This document shows, piece after piece, positions 17,963-26,330 of a DNA stretch of 39,609 nt. This DNA comes from QPIN01 sp964535875 (lineage in GTDB: Bacteria; Pseudomonadota; Gammaproteobacteria; Methylococcales; Methylomonadaceae). A model generated the notes under the pieces. That model did not search any database, was not told the DNA's origin, and worked only from the letters and a program-made list of their open reading frames with translations. Location of the stretch: positions 1 to 39,609 of the forward strand of contig CAZHUE010000002.1 in NCBI GenBank assembly GCA_964535875.1, in the 5' to 3' direction. The position numbers were made by a program, and so were the translations under genes. Each line of letters starts with the position of its first letter. Position 1 is the stretch's first letter.

Positions 17963-18059
17963 ACAAGGAGAAGATCGCAGTTAATAGTGGGCTATTAACA
18001 AGACTTTCAAAGCTTCCTCTTCTTGCTCACGCCCATCGCCTACTTCCGTGTAGGCGATG
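17963..18059. other. Structured intergenic segment with two perfect hairpins
   Basis: Part of a gene-free stretch (17618-18311). An 8-bp perfect stem GTTAATAG/CTATTAAC with a 4-nt loop (17980-17999) sits inside a longer imperfect stem of purine-rich (around 17963-17975) and pyrimidine-rich (around 18012-18028) arms. It is followed by a 10-bp perfect hairpin CATCGCCTAC/GTAGGCGATG with loop TTCCGT (18034-18059). Neither is followed by a T-run, so they are not typical terminators. This could be a repeat element or a small RNA; no promoter is clear. Confidence 0.4.
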
Positions 18060-18104
18060 AAGTTGTCGAATATTTTAAACGTATAGATGCCAGTCATGAA
18101 TTAA

Positions 18105-18274
18105 GAACCTGTTCAAGATTTACTGCGCTACTGCCTGTTATGCTTGGGTTGTGCTCGAAACCTTCTTTACTTCGTGTAAACTCGGTAATGGCTCCTGCAT
18201 ACTCTACCTGCAGCCATCCTTGGCTTAGTCCGGTTTCTGCGCTCCGTCCGCACTCAACGATCTTGAACAGGCTC
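18105..18274. mobile_element. MITE-like element, second family (170 bp)
   Basis: Ends GAACCTGTTCAAGAT (18105-18119) and ATCTTGAACAGGCTC (18260-18274) are inverted repeats with one mismatch in 15. TAA lies directly outside both ends (18102-18104 and 18275-18277), as a 3-bp target duplication of TNA type would. The interior is more GC-rich than the surroundings and encodes nothing convincing. The tip GAGCCTG and a TNA target recall IS5-family (IS1031-group) elements, but that link is inference. Confidence 0.7.
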
Positions 18275-18311
18275 TAAGAGATGTCCTTAAGTTTAAATTA
18301 TTTTTTATATC

Positions 18312-20342
18312 TTATATTTTGTTTGTTTTTCGCTGTCTGTTTTTGCTAACAAGCATAAGTGGTTTTTTTTTGGTTCTAAATGATTCTGAAGCTTCTTTTT
18401 CTTCTTCTTTTAAGAGTAGGTCATTCAATTCGCATTGTGGGTTAAATCCAGAGACAGACTGCTGGAGAATGTCACGCATTAGTTTTAAGTTATCTTGTTT
18501 AACCGCCAGTTTGAGTTCTCCTAAGCTTTGGAATAAATCTGTTAAAGGAATTACTTCTTCTTCAGCGCGCATAATTCTGCAGTGTGCAGTTTCGGAAATT
18601 TCATTACCAATTAATAATTCTTCGAATAATTTCTCACCCGGCCTTAATCCTGTATAGCTTATTTCTACTTCGCCATTAGGATGTGTTTCATCTTTTATTT
18701 CCAGTCCGCTCAAATGAATCATTCGTTTGGCTAAGTCAAGAATTCGGATGGGTTCACCCATATCTAATACAAAAACATCCCCTCCTCGACCCATTGCACC
18801 CGCTTGAACGACTAACTGAGCTGCTTCAGGGATGGTCATAAAATAACGAAGAATGCGCGGATCAGTGACTGTGACAGGGCCGCCTCTAGCAATTTGTTCT
18901 CTAAATAAGGGAATAACAGAGCCTGAGGATCCAAGGACATTGCCAAATCGAACCATGGTAAAGCGTGTAGAATGATTGCCTAAACTTAATCCTTGTAGTA
19001 TTAGTTCTGCAAAGCGTTTTGTTGCGCCCATAGTGCTTGTTGGTCGTACAGCTTTGTCAGTTGAAATAAGAACAAAGGTTTCAACTTTGTTTTTGATGGC
19101 TGCTTGGGCAATGCATAATGTTCCATATATGTTGTTCTTAATAGCTTCGCAAGGGTTTTGCTCAACTAGAGGGACGTGCTTATATGCAGCGGCATGATAA
19201 ATAGTTTGTACTTTTAATGTTTTGCATATTTTATTAATACGCGCATCATCAACAACAGATCCAAGCAGGGAAATAATTTCAAACTTATTGCTAAGGTCTA
19301 ATAAAGAAACGGTATGATTCAGTTCTTTTTGTATTGAATAGAGTGCAAATTCATTTAATTCAAAAAGGATAAGTTTAGTGGGTCGTAATCTGATGATTTG
19401 TCTACATAGCTCTGAGCCGATAGTGCCCCCAGATCCGGTAACCATAACGACTTTTTTCTCTATATTTGCATGGAGTAGTTTTTGGTCTGGTGCAACTGAG
19501 TCACGGCTTAACAAATCTGCAATATCGACCTCCTGAAGCTCATCAAATTTTNNNNNNNNNNNNNNNNNNNNNNNACCTTGAGCGATATCTGTCATTCTGG
19601 GAACTGTTCTAACGTGAACCGGATAGGCTTCTAATAGTCTAATAATTTCATTCCTGCGCGCGCGGGTTGCAGAGGGGATGGCTAATAACAGATCTGCAAC
19701 ACCGTGACGCTCAATTAAATAGCTCAGAGATGTCATTGAATAAATTCTCAAGCCGTTAACCTTTTGCCTCTGTAATGATTTATCATCATCTATAAAAGCA
19801 ACAGGTTTAAATTCTTGAGCGCAAATCAGGGCTGAGACGAGTTGAATGCCTGCATTTCCTGCACCATAAATAATGACTTTCTTGGAATAGCAGTCTTTCG
19901 CTACATCGCCGCCTAGTCTTGCATAAGCATCGGCAAACCACCATCTGGCGATAAAGCGGCTTCCTCCAATGAGAAGTAATAAAGTAAGCCAGTTTAGGAT
20001 TGGCACTGTTTTTGGCACATCATCAAAGATAGTAAAAACTATAATGATTGAGAAGGCCAAAGAAGAAAGTGTAACTGCTTGGAAAATCACCCATAATACT
20101 TGTCCGCCAATGTATCTAATTATTGCATGGTAAAGGCCAAGTCTAATAAATATGGGGACTGCGAGAATAGGGCTAATGCAAAATAGAAGCCATTGTTTAT
20201 TGACAGGGGTATACCATTCGCCCAGTCGTAAAGAAAATGCTGTCCATAATGCAAGCATAGATAAAAGAACATCAATGCTGATTAATATCGCAGCAATTTT
20301 TCTTGTGGAAAGAGATAAAAACCAATGATCTAGTCTTCGCAC
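18312..20342 (-). CDS. WbpM/CapD-type UDP-sugar 4,6-dehydratase, membrane-anchored (contains assembly gap)
   Basis: A ~676-residue inner-membrane nucleotide-sugar dehydratase, expected to convert UDP-GlcNAc to the 4-keto-6-deoxy sugar for O-antigen or capsule. Four hydrophobic helices at the N-terminus, a first Rossmann unit (YGAGNAGIQLV), then the catalytic SDR domain: VTGSGGTIGSELCRQI, STDKAVRPTSTMGATKRFAE with Met in place of the usual Tyr (the altered Ser-Met-Lys triad known in WbpM), and GLRPGEKLFEELL. A run of 23 N at 19552-19574 interrupts the linker before the catalytic domain but keeps the frame. Last gene of a three-gene minus-strand module. Confidence 0.92.
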   Translation of the reverse strand: MRRLDHWFLSLSTRKIAAILISIDVLLSMLALWTAFSLRLGEWYTPVNKQWLLFCISPILAVPIFIRLGLYHAIIRYIGGQVLWVIFQAVTLSSLAFSIIIVFTIFDDVPKTVPILNWLTLLLLIGGSRFIARWWFADAYARLGGDVAKDCYSKKVIIYGAGNAGIQLVSALICAQEFKPVAFIDDDKSLQRQKVNGLRIYSMTSLSYLIERHGVADLLLAIPSATRARRNEIIRLLEAYPVHVRTVPRMTDIAQGXXXXXXXXKFDELQEVDIADLLSRDSVAPDQKLLHANIEKKVVMVTGSGGTIGSELCRQIIRLRPTKLILFELNEFALYSIQKELNHTVSLLDLSNKFEIISLLGSVVDDARINKICKTLKVQTIYHAAAYKHVPLVEQNPCEAIKNNIYGTLCIAQAAIKNKVETFVLISTDKAVRPTSTMGATKRFAELILQGLSLGNHSTRFTMVRFGNVLGSSGSVIPLFREQIARGGPVTVTDPRILRYFMTIPEAAQLVVQAGAMGRGGDVFVLDMGEPIRILDLAKRMIHLSGLEIKDETHPNGEVEISYTGLRPGEKLFEELLIGNEISETAHCRIMRAEEEVIPLTDLFQSLGELKLAVKQDNLKLMRDILQQSVSGFNPQCELNDLLLKEEEKEASESFRTKKKPLMLVSKNRQRKTNKI
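19552..19574. other. Assembly gap (23 N)
   Basis: Unknown bases inside the WbpM-type gene. The translation reads MTDIAQG, eight unknown residues, then KFDELQEVDIADLL. In relatives only about two to four residues separate the equivalent Gly and this segment, so the gap is probably shorter in reality than drawn and its size is likely an estimate from scaffolding. Confidence 0.95.
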
Positions 20343-20384
20343 TTTAAAACCTATAAAAAGAGTGTTCTGTGAGCATAACGTATA

Positions 20385-20945
20385 TTAAAAACTAATATCA
20401 TCACGGAAAAAAACTTTTAAAAAGGTGCGATATAGAATGTAACAGTCGAAGCAAAAGTTTTTTCGCTCCCTATACTCAATTTCAAAAATGACTTTTTGTG
20501 GTATTGGCAGATCATCTCTGCCATTAATTTGAGCCCAGCCTGTTAGCCCGGGAACTAATTTTTCAATCCCATGCTTGTTTCGTAGTTCAATTAAGTCATC
20601 TTGATTAAATAAAGCGGGTCTTGGGCCTACAAAACTCATTTCAGCTTTTAGTATACACCAAAGTTGGGGTAGTTCGTCCAAGCTTGATTTTCGCAAGAAA
20701 GCACCTATTGGTGTTAAGGCACTAGTAGGGTTTTGAAGTAAATGTGTTGCTACAGTAGGCGTGTCTTGTTTCATGCTTCGAAACTTAGGCATTCTAAAAA
20801 TAACATTCTGCATTCCTACCCGGTCTGACCAGTATAAAGCAGGCCCCTTAGATGTCAGCTTTACCAATATAGCAATAATGGCAATTGGAATTAAAAGAAT
20901 GATTGAAGCTAAAATAGCTAAAGACAAGTCAAACAGTCGTTTCAT
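20385..20945 (-). CDS. Undecaprenyl-phosphate sugar phosphotransferase (PglC-like, PF02397 type)
   Basis: A small monotopic phosphoglycosyl transferase of about 186 residues that moves a sugar phosphate from a UDP-sugar to undecaprenyl phosphate, starting glycan assembly. One N-terminal hydrophobic segment (LSLAILASIILLIPIAIIAI), then the family motifs: GPALYWSDRVG, FRMPKFRSM, KSSLDELPQLWCILKAEMS with the catalytic Asp-Glu, VGPRPAL and PGLTGWAQINGRD. It lacks the extra membrane domains of WcaJ or WbaP and so resembles PglC. I chose ATG 20945 (MKRLFDLSL); an in-frame TTG at 20963 is possible. Overlaps the upstream SDR gene by 17 nt. Confidence 0.92.
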   Translation of the reverse strand: MKRLFDLSLAILASIILLIPIAIIAILVKLTSKGPALYWSDRVGMQNVIFRMPKFRSMKQDTPTVATHLLQNPTSALTPIGAFLRKSSLDELPQLWCILKAEMSFVGPRPALFNQDDLIELRNKHGIEKLVPGLTGWAQINGRDDLPIPQKVIFEIEYRERKNFCFDCYILYRTFLKVFFRDDISF

Positions 20946-21891
20946 TCGAATAGAAATCCGCAATTTTTTTTATTTGTGAGTCCATTGATATGATAGGCTT
21001 CCAGTTTATTAGTTCAACTGCTCTAGAGTTATCGACTTGTAATGATTCTAATAAACGATTAACCATGGCTTCTTTGCCAAAGAGTTTTGCAATAAATGAT
21101 AATGCTACAGTTGGAATTGATATAAGCAAAGCTTTTTTGTTAAAAGCTTTTGCTATTTTATGTAGAAGTTCAGTGGTTGATACATCTTCGCCATCAGAAA
21201 TTAAGAAAATTTCATTAGCAGCTTTAGGATGAGTGGCACAATGACGAATAAAGTTAACCAGATTGTCCAAAGCCACAAAGCTACGTTGATTGTCGATAGA
21301 ACCTAAAGGGAGAGGTATTCCTCTTTTAATAAATTTTAAAAGAGATAAGAAATTCCCTTTAACATTAGGACCATAGACTAGAGGTGGGCGAATAATGACA
21401 ATGTCCATGTTGCTTTTTTTTGCTAAATCCAGCAGCCCTTGTTCTGCTTCATATTTTGATAGGCCATACGGATCATCGGGAGGTAATGTGTCATCAGGTT
21501 TTAATGCAGATTGTGGTGAAGATGACTGTCTGCTGGCTTTTATTGAGCTAATGAATACAAATCGAGTAACGCCAGCTGATTCAGCTTGTTGAGCTAAATT
21601 TAAAGTTGCATAGAAATTTGTTTGACGAAATTCTTCTAAAGGGTTTGCAGAAGAGTCGTGCATTATATGGACTCTAGCTGCAGAGTGAATAACGATATCA
21701 ATATTTTGTAGGGCAGAAGTCCAGTCAGTTGAGGCAAGTAGGTCACCAACATAAATGGTTTTTATCCTCAGAGAGGAAGAGCTGTGCGTATTTCTAACAC
21801 TCGCTATTACCTCAAAGTTGTTTCGCAAAAGTTCATCTGTTAATGCTTTTCCAATAAAACCGGTTGCCCCGGTTAATAGTATTTTATTCAT
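20929..21891 (-). CDS. NAD-dependent SDR sugar epimerase/reductase (WbpV-like)
   Basis: A 320-residue extended SDR acting on a nucleotide sugar. Seen: the cofactor motif GATGFIGKAL at the N-terminus, FVFISSIKASRQ (catalytic Ser), YGLSKYEAEQG (Tyr-x3-Lys) and the substrate motif IIRPPLVYGP. Its position just before a lipid-phosphate transferase and a WbpM-type dehydratase parallels wbpV-wbpL-wbpM in Pseudomonas O-antigen loci, which suggests reduction of the 4-keto sugar made by the dehydratase to UDP-QuiNAc or UDP-FucNAc. That role is inference from context; the family assignment is firm. Confidence 0.88.
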   Translation of the reverse strand: MNKILLTGATGFIGKALTDELLRNNFEVIASVRNTHSSSSLRIKTIYVGDLLASTDWTSALQNIDIVIHSAARVHIMHDSSANPLEEFRQTNFYATLNLAQQAESAGVTRFVFISSIKASRQSSSPQSALKPDDTLPPDDPYGLSKYEAEQGLLDLAKKSNMDIVIIRPPLVYGPNVKGNFLSLLKFIKRGIPLPLGSIDNQRSFVALDNLVNFIRHCATHPKAANEIFLISDGEDVSTTELLHKIAKAFNKKALLISIPTVALSFIAKLFGKEAMVNRLLESLQVDNSRAVELINWKPIISMDSQIKKIADFYSNETTV

Positions 21892-21956
21892 TTCAAGTTG
21901 GCGAAGATAAAGGGTTGTTAAGAAATTAAGAATTCACGGTGTTAATTGGCGATTTT

Positions 21957-21985
21957 TTAGGTAACTTGCCTTGAACAGGTTCTTA
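21957..21985. repeat. Compound scar with ends of both MITE-like families
   Basis: TTAGGTAACTTGCC (21957-21970) carries the outer tip TTAGGTAAC of the 17698/34691 elements, directly followed by CTTGAACAGGTTCTTA (21970-21985). The latter is the exact inverse of the left end of the 18105 element including its flanking TAA. It lies just upstream of the polysaccharide genes, in a 312-nt gene-free stretch that otherwise holds only the atp promoter and AT-rich sequence. Confidence 0.55.
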
Positions 21986-22145
21986 GGTATCTGTATTTTG
22001 TGTTTAGTGATAAAGTAAATATATAAAAAATATAGGCTTAAATAAATAAATATATTAACACTACTTGCTGGAAGCAAACAGAGCCGCAATAGATATTTAA
22101 AATGTTTTTAGCTTTGAAATGTCTGTATCTAGTCTGGCTTATGGC

Positions 22146-22174
22146 TTGATTAAAACATTGTCGGAATGTATAAT
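22146..22174 (+). promoter_or_regulatory. Sigma-70 promoter of the atp operon
   Basis: TTGATT (22146-22151), a 17-nt spacer, then a perfect TATAAT (22169-22174). It lies 29 nt before the atpI start codon, giving a very short 5' leader. It is the best promoter seen in the window and its position fits the whole downstream operon. Confidence 0.75.
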
Positions 22175-22203
22175 CCTTCGGCTAATATAGTATAGGTTAG
22201 AAG

Positions 22204-22605
22204 ATGACAGAGAAATCTGGCTTTTCAACAGTTAAGAAGATTTTGGTCATGCAGGTTGTGGTCATTATTGTTACCACAGTTGGATTTGCAATTGTTGATA
22301 AACAGTATTATATAATTTCTTCGTTTTTCGGTGGACTAGTCGCTTTTTTACCTAACTTGTATTTTGCGTATCGAATATCTTTGGCTAAAGGAGAAAGTGC
22401 AAAAATAATTGTACGCTCTTTCTATAGCGGTGAATCAAGGAAAATTTTGTTGACATGTGCACTTTTTGCGATTGTCTTTCAAGTGCCCAATATAAAAATA
22501 TTCCCCTTGATGACTTGTTTTGTCGCTGTATTATCAGTTTTTTGGTTTGCGCTTATTTTATTTGCGCAAGATTTTGAAATTAAAAGTGTGAGAAAAGATG
22601 GCTAG
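22204..22605 (+). CDS. atpI: ATP synthase assembly protein AtpI
   Basis: Small membrane protein (133 residues, four hydrophobic segments) that assists assembly of the c-ring or the Fo sector. First gene of the atp operon. Sequence is weakly conserved in this family; recognition rests on topology (ILVMQVVVIIVTTVGFAI, FFGGLVAFLPNLYFAYR), size and position. It overlaps atpB by 8 nt. Confidence 0.9.
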   Translation: MTEKSGFSTVKKILVMQVVVIIVTTVGFAIVDKQYYIISSFFGGLVAFLPNLYFAYRISLAKGESAKIIVRSFYSGESRKILLTCALFAIVFQVPNIKIFPLMTCFVAVLSVFWFALILFAQDFEIKSVRKDG

Positions 22606-23362
22606 CGAAGGTGGTACAACAGGGTATATTGTTCATCATTTAACACCATTAACGGTGGGTGAGGGTTTTTGGACATTACATTTAGATACCCTGTTTTTTT
22701 CAGCCGTATTAGGTGCATTATTTATTTGGTTCTTTAGATCCGTTGCAGAAAAAGTAACTACAGGTGTGCCGGGGCCAGCTCAAAACTTTGTTGAAATGAT
22801 GATCGAATTTGTCGATCAGCAGGTAAAAGATACTTTTCATGGAGAAAGTAAATTAATAGCGCCGTTGGGATTGACTATTTTCTGTTGGGTTTTTCTCTGG
22901 AACATGATGGATTTACTTCCGGTTGATTTATTATCCCTGCTTGGTTCACTGATGGGTATAGAATACTTGCGTGTTGTTCCTAGTACGGATTTAAATGCAA
23001 CATTTGCTTTATCAATCAGTGTTTTTATTCTGATTATTTTTTATAGTATCAAAATAAAAGGTGTCTTTGGCTTTGCTAAAGAACTGACTTGTACACCTTT
23101 TGGCCCATGGATGATGCCTTTTAACTTATTGTTAAAAGTAGTTGAAGAAATAGCAAAACCTATTTCTTTAGCACTTAGGCTTTTCGGAAATTTATATGCT
23201 GGTGAACTTATCTTTATATTAATTGCTCTGTTGCCAGCGTTTATACAGCCATTTTTAAGTTTCCCTTGGGCAATATTTCATATTTTAATCATCGTGTTAC
23301 AAGCATTTATATTCATGGTATTAACCATCGTTTATTTAAGCATGGCACACGAAGAACACTAA
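22598..23362 (+). CDS. atpB: F0 ATP synthase subunit a
   Basis: Proton half-channel subunit of Fo. 254 residues with about six hydrophobic segments. The essential Arg is in SLALRLFGNLYAGELIF, and the C-terminal FIFMVLTIVYLSMAHEEH is normal. Its N-terminus MASEGGTTGYIVHHLTPL is typical of proteobacterial AtpB. The start overlaps atpI. Confidence 0.97.
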   Translation: MASEGGTTGYIVHHLTPLTVGEGFWTLHLDTLFFSAVLGALFIWFFRSVAEKVTTGVPGPAQNFVEMMIEFVDQQVKDTFHGESKLIAPLGLTIFCWVFLWNMMDLLPVDLLSLLGSLMGIEYLRVVPSTDLNATFALSISVFILIIFYSIKIKGVFGFAKELTCTPFGPWMMPFNLLLKVVEEIAKPISLALRLFGNLYAGELIFILIALLPAFIQPFLSFPWAIFHILIIVLQAFIFMVLTIVYLSMAHEEH

Positions 23363-23402
23363 TTTTTTTTAATTTTATAGTAACAATACTTTTGGAGGTA
23401 TT

Positions 23403-23690
23403 ATGGAACTTGCAGCGTTAATTGCAGATGTACAAGGTTTAACAGCCATTGCAGTCGGTCTTATTTTAGGTATGGGCGCAGTTGGAACAGCGATTGGTTT
23501 TGGCTTGTTGGGTGGTAAATTCTTAGAAGGTGCCGCACGTCAACCAGAATTAGTGCCAATGTTACAAGTTAAAATGTTTATCGTTGCGGGCCTTTTAGAT
23601 GCGGTAACAATGATTGGCGTTGGTATGGCGTTATTCTTTACATTCGCTAATCCATTCCTATCAGCAGTTACTGATGCAGTAGCTGGTTAA
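23403..23690 (+). CDS. atpE: F0 ATP synthase subunit c
   Basis: Rotor ring subunit, 95 residues, two transmembrane helices. The polar loop ARQPE and the ion-binding Asp in FIVAGLLDAVTMIGVG are present; there is no sodium-binding signature (Gln/Glu-Ser/Thr), so the enzyme is expected to be proton-driven. The N-terminus is longer than the 79-residue E. coli protein. A strong GGAGG ribosome site lies just upstream, as expected for a subunit needed in about ten copies. Confidence 0.97.
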   Translation: MELAALIADVQGLTAIAVGLILGMGAVGTAIGFGLLGGKFLEGAARQPELVPMLQVKMFIVAGLLDAVTMIGVGMALFFTFANPFLSAVTDAVAG

Positions 23691-23728
23691 TATTTTACTT
23701 TTTTCATAGTAATTAAGGGGAATGCTCT

Positions 23729-24202
23729 GTGAGTATTAATGCTACTCTGATCGGTCAAATGATCACATTTACACTACTGGTATGGTTTACCATGCAGTAT
23801 GTGTGGCCGCCACTAATTGAAGCCCTGGAAAAACGTAAAAAGAAAATTTCTGAGGGACTTGCTGCGGCAGAAAAAGGGCAGGAAGACATCAAGTTGGCTG
23901 AGAAAAAAGCTAATAAACATCTTAAAGAAGCCAAAGCTGAATCTGCTAATATTATTGCACTTGCGCAAAAGCGTGCAAATGAAATTGTTGAGGAATCAAA
24001 AAACACTGCAAAGTTAGAAGGTGAAAAAATGATTGAATCAGCAAAAGCACAAATTGAACAAGAAACTCAGCAAGCAAAAGAAAGTTTGCGCAAAGAAGTG
24101 TCTTCATTGGCATTAAAGGCGGCTGAACAAATTTTGCAAGAAGAAGTTGATAAAACTAAGCATAAAGATATTCTTGCTAAAGCTTCTAAGCAGTTAGGGT
24201 AA
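23729..24202 (+). CDS. atpF: F0 ATP synthase subunit b
   Basis: Peripheral stalk subunit, 157 residues: an N-terminal membrane helix (LIGQMITFTLLVWFTMQYVW) followed by a long charged coiled coil with many Lys, Glu and Ala residues. The start is GTG 23729, preceded seven bases upstream by AAGGGGA; the ATG at 23722 is out of frame. It is 4 nt before atpH. Confidence 0.97.
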   Translation: MSINATLIGQMITFTLLVWFTMQYVWPPLIEALEKRKKKISEGLAAAEKGQEDIKLAEKKANKHLKEAKAESANIIALAQKRANEIVEESKNTAKLEGEKMIESAKAQIEQETQQAKESLRKEVSSLALKAAEQILQEEVDKTKHKDILAKASKQLG

Positions 24203-24206
24203 TATC

Positions 24207-24737
24207 ATGAGTGAACTATCAACCTTAGCAAGGCCTTATGCAGAAGCCGTTTTTAAAACAGCAATAGAAAACAAATCAGTGCCTCAATGGTCTGATATGT
24301 TAGAGTTTTTGTCTGTGGTTATGCAGGATAAAGAAATGACTGCGGTCGTTATCAATCCAAAAGTGAATCATGAGCAATTAACTCAATTATTGTTAGATAT
24401 ATGTCAGGATCAATTGACAAAAGAAGGTGTAAATCTTCTTAAACTCTTGGTTCAAAATGACAGATTATTATTGGCACCTCAAATTTTTGATCTTTATGAA
24501 TCTTTTAAAGCAGAACATGAAGGTTATGTCGATGTTGAAGTCATCAGTGCATATGCTCTTTCTAAAGACGAACAGAAAAAGTTTGCGAATACGCTGGAAA
24601 AAAAATTAGACAAAAAAGTTCACATTACTACATCAATTGACAAAACTTTGATTGGTGGGTTTCTTGCTAAGGCAGGAGATACAGTAATTGACGGTTCTAT
24701 TAGAGGCCAGATTCAACAATTAGCTAAAAAACTCTAG
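24207..24737 (+). CDS. atpH: F1 ATP synthase subunit delta
   Basis: Links the peripheral stalk to the top of the F1 hexamer (OSCP homologue). 176 residues. Seen: LARPYAEAVFKTA at the N-terminus and the C-terminal region LIGGFLAKAGDTVIDGSIRG, both family signatures. Four bases after atpF. Confidence 0.97.
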   Translation: MSELSTLARPYAEAVFKTAIENKSVPQWSDMLEFLSVVMQDKEMTAVVINPKVNHEQLTQLLLDICQDQLTKEGVNLLKLLVQNDRLLLAPQIFDLYESFKAEHEGYVDVEVISAYALSKDEQKKFANTLEKKLDKKVHITTSIDKTLIGGFLAKAGDTVIDGSIRGQIQQLAKKL

Positions 24738-24778
24738 TATTCCATGAAGGGCTACTAAATTAGGGTGAAAAAATAAAT

Positions 24779-26320
24779 ATGCAATTAAATCCATCTGAAA
24801 TCAGTGATCTGATTAAAAAGAAGATTGAGAATTTTGACGTTAATGTCGAAGCTCATACAGAAGGTACTGTTGTCAGTGTAACTGATGGCATTATTATAGT
24901 ACATGGTCTTTCTGAAGCAATGCAGGGCGAAATGCTGGAATTTCCAGAAAACACGTTTGGCATGGCTCTTAACCTGGAGAGAGATTCTGTCGGTGTTGTT
25001 ATGTTGGGTTCTTACCAACATATTTCCGAGGGAGATACGGTTAAATGTACGGGAAAAATTTTAGAAGTTCCTGTTGGTGAAGAATTATTGGGACGTGTTG
25101 TTGATGCGTTAGGAAACCCAGTTGATGGCAAAGGATCAATTGACGCAAAGCAGTCATCAGCCGTTGAAAAAATTGCGCCAGGTGTTATTGCCAGACAATC
25201 AGTTGATGAACCAGTGCAGTTAGGGTTGAAGTCAATAGATTCAATGATTCCAGTAGGTAGAGGCCAACGGGAATTAATTATCGGTGATAGACAAACAGGT
25301 AAAACAGCAATTGCGGTTGATGCGATTATCAACCAAAAAGACACTGGCGTAAAATGTATCTATGTGGCGATTGGTCAAAAAAGATCATCTATTGCTAACT
25401 TGGTAAGAAAATTAGAAGAACATGATGCTCTAGCCCATACTATTATTGTAGTCGCATCTGCATCTGAATCAGCAGCACTTCAATTCATTGCACCTTATGC
25501 AGGTTGCTCAATGGGCGAATTCTTTAGAGATAAAGGTGAAGATGCTTTGATTATTTATGATGATTTGACTAAGCAAGCTTGGGCATATCGTCAAATGTCA
25601 TTATTGCTTCGTCGTCCACCAGGTCGTGAAGCATATCCTGGTGACGTTTTCTATATTCACTCCCGTCTATTAGAAAGAGCATCTCGAATTAATGCAGCTG
25701 AAGTTGAAAAGCTGACAGGTGGTAAAGTAAAAGGTAAAACGGGTTCTCTAACAGCATTACCGATTATTGAAACACAAGGTGGTGACGTATCAGCTTTCGT
25801 ACCAACTAACGTGATCTCAATTACCGATGGCCAAATTTTCTTAGAATCAGATTTATTTAACTCAGGTATTCGTCCTGCGGTTAATGCTGGTTTATCTGTT
25901 TCGCGTGTTGGTGGTGCAGCTCAAACCAAGATCATTAAAAAATTAGGTGGTGGTATCCGTCTTGATTTAGCCCAGTATCGTGAATTAGCGGCATTCGCCC
26001 AGTTTGCATCTGATTTAGATGAAAGTACACGTAAACAAATTGAACGTGGACAAAGGGTAACAGAGTTGATGAAACAGGATCAATATTCACCGATGTCAGT
26101 GGCTGAAATGGGGGTTTCATTACATGCAGCTAACGAAGGCTTTCTTGATGATTTAGAAGTGGCTAAAGTACGTGATTTTGAAACGGCTTTACAAGCTTAT
26201 ATGAAGTCAGAAGAATCAGAATTGATGAAAAAAATCAATGATACTGGCGATTATAGCGATGAAATTAAGAAAGGCATTCAATCGGCAATAGAAAAATTCA
26301 TTAAAACAAGTAGCTGGTAA
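24779..26320 (+). CDS. atpA: F1 ATP synthase subunit alpha
   Basis: Non-catalytic nucleotide-binding subunit of F1, 513 residues, the standard length. Seen: P-loop GDRQTGKTAIAVDAI, YDDLTKQAWAYRQMSLLLRR and the F-type signature region around PAVNAGLSVSRVGGAAQ with its conserved Arg. A 41-nt gap follows atpH, with an AGGG-type ribosome site. Confidence 0.98.
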   Translation: MQLNPSEISDLIKKKIENFDVNVEAHTEGTVVSVTDGIIIVHGLSEAMQGEMLEFPENTFGMALNLERDSVGVVMLGSYQHISEGDTVKCTGKILEVPVGEELLGRVVDALGNPVDGKGSIDAKQSSAVEKIAPGVIARQSVDEPVQLGLKSIDSMIPVGRGQRELIIGDRQTGKTAIAVDAIINQKDTGVKCIYVAIGQKRSSIANLVRKLEEHDALAHTIIVVASASESAALQFIAPYAGCSMGEFFRDKGEDALIIYDDLTKQAWAYRQMSLLLRRPPGREAYPGDVFYIHSRLLERASRINAAEVEKLTGGKVKGKTGSLTALPIIETQGGDVSAFVPTNVISITDGQIFLESDLFNSGIRPAVNAGLSVSRVGGAAQTKIIKKLGGGIRLDLAQYRELAAFAQFASDLDESTRKQIERGQRVTELMKQDQYSPMSVAEMGVSLHAANEGFLDDLEVAKVRDFETALQAYMKSEESELMKKINDTGDYSDEIKKGIQSAIEKFIKTSSW

Positions 26321-26330
26321 GGGGCTTCTT

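Noticed and set aside
18023..18277. 84-residue plus-strand open frame over the second MITE-like element
   Set aside because: It starts in a hairpin, runs through the whole repeat and has no family pattern or ribosome site.
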